Below are positions 35,109 to 36,940 of a DNA stretch of 36,940 nucleotides, in pieces. The notes below the pieces were generated by a model. That model saw nothing but the letters and a program-made list of their open reading frames with translations, made no database searches and was not told where the DNA came from. Numbering within the stretch: the first letter of the stretch is position 1; each line of letters opens with the position of its first letter. Made by a program: the position numbers and the translations under genes. This stretch comes from Sphingobacteriaceae bacterium (lineage in GTDB: Bacteria; Bacteroidota; Bacteroidia; Sphingobacteriales; Sphingobacteriaceae), in contig CANKAT010000025.1 of NCBI GenBank assembly GCA_947479815.1, positions 1 to 36,940 of the forward strand, in the 5' to 3' direction.

Positions 35109-35191
35109 TTAAGGTGAAAGGTTAAAGCTGAAAGGTTAAAGCCTAAATCTAAAAGGGTAAAGCTGAAAGCCTATAGTTCAAAAGGATAAAG
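35107..35191. repeat. Degenerate heptanucleotide tandem array 3
   Basis: About twelve units with consensus (G/C)T(T/G)AAAG: GTGAAAG, GTTAAAG, CTGAAAG, GGTAAAG and variants CCTAAAT, CTAAAAG, CCTATAG. One unit (35177-35184) is 8 bases long. The first unit, AATTAAG (35107-35113), overlaps the pntB stop codon. The remainder of the gap to the RNase P gene holds only a possible terminator hairpin. Confidence 0.85.
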
Positions 35192-35217
35192 GCTGTTTTT
35201 GAAATGTCCCCATTATT

Positions 35218-35260
35218 TTTTACAGTTTGAGTTTTATTTAGGCAGGTTCTGTAAAATTTT
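35218..35260 (+). terminator. Possible pntB operon terminator
   Basis: TTTTACAG (35218-35225) and CTGTAAAA (35249-35256) form an 8-bp stem followed by four T. The 23-base loop is large and the stem is AT-rich, so confidence is low. It lies 110 bases after the pntB stop codon, beyond array 3. Confidence 0.35.
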
Positions 35261-35286
35261 GGATTCCTTTTTAAGGAGTTAATGTT

Positions 35287-35300
35287 AAAAAAAAGCAAGC
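35287..35300 (-). terminator. Terminator tract of the RNase P RNA gene
   Basis: On the minus strand the last RNase P bases GCTTGCT run into eight T (complement of 35287-35294). The P1 stem formed with the 5' end of the RNA acts as the stem before the T tract. Confidence 0.6.
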
Positions 35301-35669
35301 CTGTAAGCCGGGTTCTGTTTCCCGATAAATCGGAAATTCTATCATTTATCTAGTCATACAATTGCTTGTATGATCTAACGACCTACCCATTCCGGATAAT
35401 GTCACATCAGCGACATAAGGAAACGAGCAGCTTCGCTTCCGGAACCTATTTGGTCTTTCAACTCCTGGGGTTTACCGCACTTTATGTCACCATAAAATAC
35501 CGTGAGCTCTTACCTCACATTTTCACCTTTACCCGCCTAGGCGGGAAGTTTATTTTCTGTGGCACTATCCGTCTCCATTTTCATGAAGCCTTCCTGTTAG
35601 GAAGCAGAATGCTCTGTGTTGCCCGGACTTTCCTCCTTGATTTGCATCACGGCGATAGAACAGCTTGCT
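35294..35669 (-). ncRNA. rnpB: RNase P RNA, bacterial class A
   Basis: Catalytic RNA that trims the 5' leader of tRNA precursors. On the minus strand it starts about AAGCAAGCTGTTC (from 35669) and contains the universal GAGGAAAGTCCGGGC block (complement of 35621-35635), the 5' half of helix P4. Near the other end is ACAGAACCCGGCTTA (complement of 35304-35318), and the terminal GCTTGCT pairs with the 5' AGCAAGC to close P1. Length is about 376 bases, as expected for class A. A -7 promoter word sits 4 bases upstream of the 5' end. Ends are good to a few bases. Confidence 0.95.
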
Positions 35670-35672
35670 TTT

Positions 35673-35680
35673 CAAAGATA
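35673..35680 (-). promoter_or_regulatory. Bacteroidota -7 element, rnpB promoter
   Basis: CAAAGATA reads TATCTTTG on the minus strand, placing transcription start at about 35667-35669, exactly where the P1 stem begins. It lies one base beyond the stop codon (35682-35684) of the upstream M28 peptidase gene. Confidence 0.65.
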
Positions 35681-35681
35681 G

Positions 35682-36608
35682 CTATTTTGTTTTTAAGGAA
35701 TCTGTGGTATTTGCCTTAATCTTATTTGAGTCTTTGTCAATCTTGATTATACTCCTTAATATGGCCGTAGACGCTGAATGGAAGAAGTTCTGATTGATAG
35801 TTGCAAATTTATCGCTAGGCTTATGGTAATCATCATGATCTTCGACCCCGAAATAAATAAAAGGTATATTTTCTTTTGCAAAAGGACCCTGATCGCTTTG
35901 CATGGTCCAGTCATCCTTTCCTGAACCAGGAATATCATGTCCAAAAAGAATATTTATGCCCGTATTGTCATCTGCATCTTCAATAATCCCTTTTAAAATT
36001 GGTGTTTTATAAGTTCCAACAGCATAAAGCTCTGACTTGTCATTATGTGAAACCATATCCATATTAACATTCATAATAATAGATTTTCTGGATATTACTG
36101 GTTCCTTTAAAAAAGAATTTGCTCCCTGAAGCCCCATTTCTTCAGCATCAAAGGCGATAAACAACAGTGTATTTCGGGGTTTGTGAACTTTGAAATATTC
36201 TGCAATTCCTAATAAAACGGATACACCTGAGGCATTGTCATCTGCTCCATTGTATATCATAGAATTATTAACTCCGACATGATCATAATGTGCTGAAATT
36301 ACAATTACATCATCTGTTTTGCCTTTTATATAACCAATCAGATTGGTTCCATTGATCAGCTCTGACTTCCTGTTTTTAAAACTAAATGGATGTCTATAGT
36401 TATCCTGAAATGATTTTAATCCAGCCTCGGTAAATCTTTCAGCTATATATTCTGCAGCGGCCTTATTACCTTCTGTTCCAGTTTTTCTGCCAGCAAATAG
36501 ATCTGATGATAGGGTTTCTATATCTCTCAGTAAGCTAGAACGGTCTATATCCTGTGCATTTGCGCAAAAAAAGGAAAATAATGCTACGGTTAGTAATAGT
36601 TTCTTCAT
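35682..36608 (-). CDS. Secreted M28-family zinc aminopeptidase
   Basis: Exported di-zinc peptidase of 308 residues with a Sec signal peptide (1 to about 19, CANAQ). Zinc-site motifs of M28 are all present: SAHYDH (H107, D109), NGADDNASG with bridging D123, DAEEMG with catalytic E156/E157, NMDMVSHND and a final His in DHDDYHKPSD. A PA-type insert is not seen. Such proteins digest peptides in the periplasm or outside the cell; the specificity is unknown. It lies between smc (54-base gap) and rnpB, all on the minus strand. Confidence 0.92.
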   Translation of the reverse strand: MKKLLLTVALFSFFCANAQDIDRSSLLRDIETLSSDLFAGRKTGTEGNKAAAEYIAERFTEAGLKSFQDNYRHPFSFKNRKSELINGTNLIGYIKGKTDDVIVISAHYDHVGVNNSMIYNGADDNASGVSVLLGIAEYFKVHKPRNTLLFIAFDAEEMGLQGANSFLKEPVISRKSIIMNVNMDMVSHNDKSELYAVGTYKTPILKGIIEDADDNTGINILFGHDIPGSGKDDWTMQSDQGPFAKENIPFIYFGVEDHDDYHKPSDKFATINQNFFHSASTAILRSIIKIDKDSNKIKANTTDSLKTK

Positions 36609-36662
36609 ATGGATTTATCAGATTATTGCCAATAATCAATTTTAAGATGATCATTCTTAATA

Positions 36663-36940
36663 TTATGCAACTTCGCGAATGTCAACTGCAACAACTCTTG
36701 ATACCCCTTGCTCAGCCATTGTAACTCCATAAATAATGTCTGTACTCGCAATTGTTCTCTTATTATGAGAAACTATAATAAATTGTGAGCGGTCAGAAAA
36801 CTCACGTATGATATTATTGAACTTATCGATATTGGTATCATCAAGAGGAGCATCCACCTCATCAAATATACAGAATGGGGCAGGTTTCAATAAATACAAC
36901 GAGAATAGTATCGCAGTAGCGGTCAAAGTCTTTTCACCTC
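36663..36940 (-). CDS. smc: Chromosome segregation protein SMC, C-terminal end (cut by window edge)
   Basis: Only the last 92 codons or so of the gene lie in the window; the 5' part is beyond base 36940. The frame reads GEKTLTATAILFSLYLLKPA from the edge, the ABC signature (C-loop) of SMC ATPases, then Walker B with catalytic Glu in FCIFDEVDAPLDD, and the H-loop IIVSHNKRTI. The protein condenses and segregates chromosomes as a dimer with kleisin partners. The apparent start at 36926 is an internal TTG (Leu of KTLTA), not a real start. Confidence 0.95.
   Translation of the reverse strand, partial: GEKTLTATAILFSLYLLKPAPFCIFDEVDAPLDDTNIDKFNNIIREFSDRSQFIIVSHNKRTIASTDIIYGVTMAEQGVSRVVAVDIREVA

Noticed and set aside
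35190-35260. Insertion-sequence remnant downstream of pntB (a GTCCCCAT-type word)
   Set aside because: No terminal inverted repeat pair, target duplication or transposase fragment could be found around it.
35366-35719. 117-codon plus-strand ORF opposite the RNase P gene
   Set aside because: It lies almost entirely antisense to the structured RNA, whose conserved blocks explain the sequence; the translation resembles no family.
36663-36926. Complete small 87-residue protein at the right edge
   Set aside because: The apparent start is an internal TTG; the frame continues to the window edge and reads the SMC C-loop GEKTLTATA, so it is a truncated smc.

Overview
The window looks like chromosome from a low-GC Bacteroidota, most likely of the Sphingobacteriaceae (Pedobacter-like) type. 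This is inferred from gene content and promoters, not from a database comparison. Pointers are ten copies of the Bacteroidota -7 promoter word TAnnTTTG at plausible distances upstream of genes, a DUF2027-Smr protein, a VF530/DUF2132 protein, a TPR-PD40-CRD-OmpA protein with PorE architecture, and a three-subunit transhydrogenase. Almost everything is housekeeping or core accessory. I see no phage, insertion sequence, CRISPR array, tRNA or rRNA. No gene-free stretch exceeds 300 bases.

Layout. 1-228: a degenerate 7-bp repeat array running into the stop codon of an M14 peptidase. 221-6441 (minus): M14 carboxypeptidase, HtpG, release factor 3, DUF2027-Smr protein. 6543-8857 (plus): VF530 protein, DUF3347 lipoprotein, citrate synthase, then a bidirectional terminator. 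8951-12692 (minus): CNT nucleoside transporter, DUF151 nuclease-like protein, EtfA, EtfB. 12738-14281 (plus): TPR protein and CHR-family (chromate) transporter. 14310-15875 (minus): DnaB. 16160-16948 (plus): RlmB-type methyltransferase. 16941-19001 (minus): mannose-1-phosphate guanylyltransferase and arabinose-5-phosphate isomerase. 19095-22093 (plus): RecQ and KdsA. 22134-25414 (minus): three exported sugar-metabolism proteins. 25556-27897 (minus): DUF6526 protein and PorE-like protein. 28009-31851: QueE (minus), Rieske protein (plus), FolD and LepA (minus). 32037-35108 (plus): pntAA-pntAB-pntB. 35294-35669 (minus): RNase P RNA. 35682-36940 (minus): M28 peptidase and the C-terminus of SMC, cut by the window edge.

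How genes work together. KdsD-type isomerase and KdsA make successive Kdo precursors for the outer-membrane lipopolysaccharide and lie on either side of RecQ. EtfAB form one flavoprotein. PntAA/AB/B form one membrane transhydrogenase. The 22-25 kb cluster looks like a periplasmic sugar-acid pathway.

The most unusual structure is a set of three unrelated-looking but uniformly 7-bp degenerate tandem arrays (about 54-228, 33155-33300, 35107-35191). Each touches the stop codon of a protein gene, and no annotated feature type explains them.
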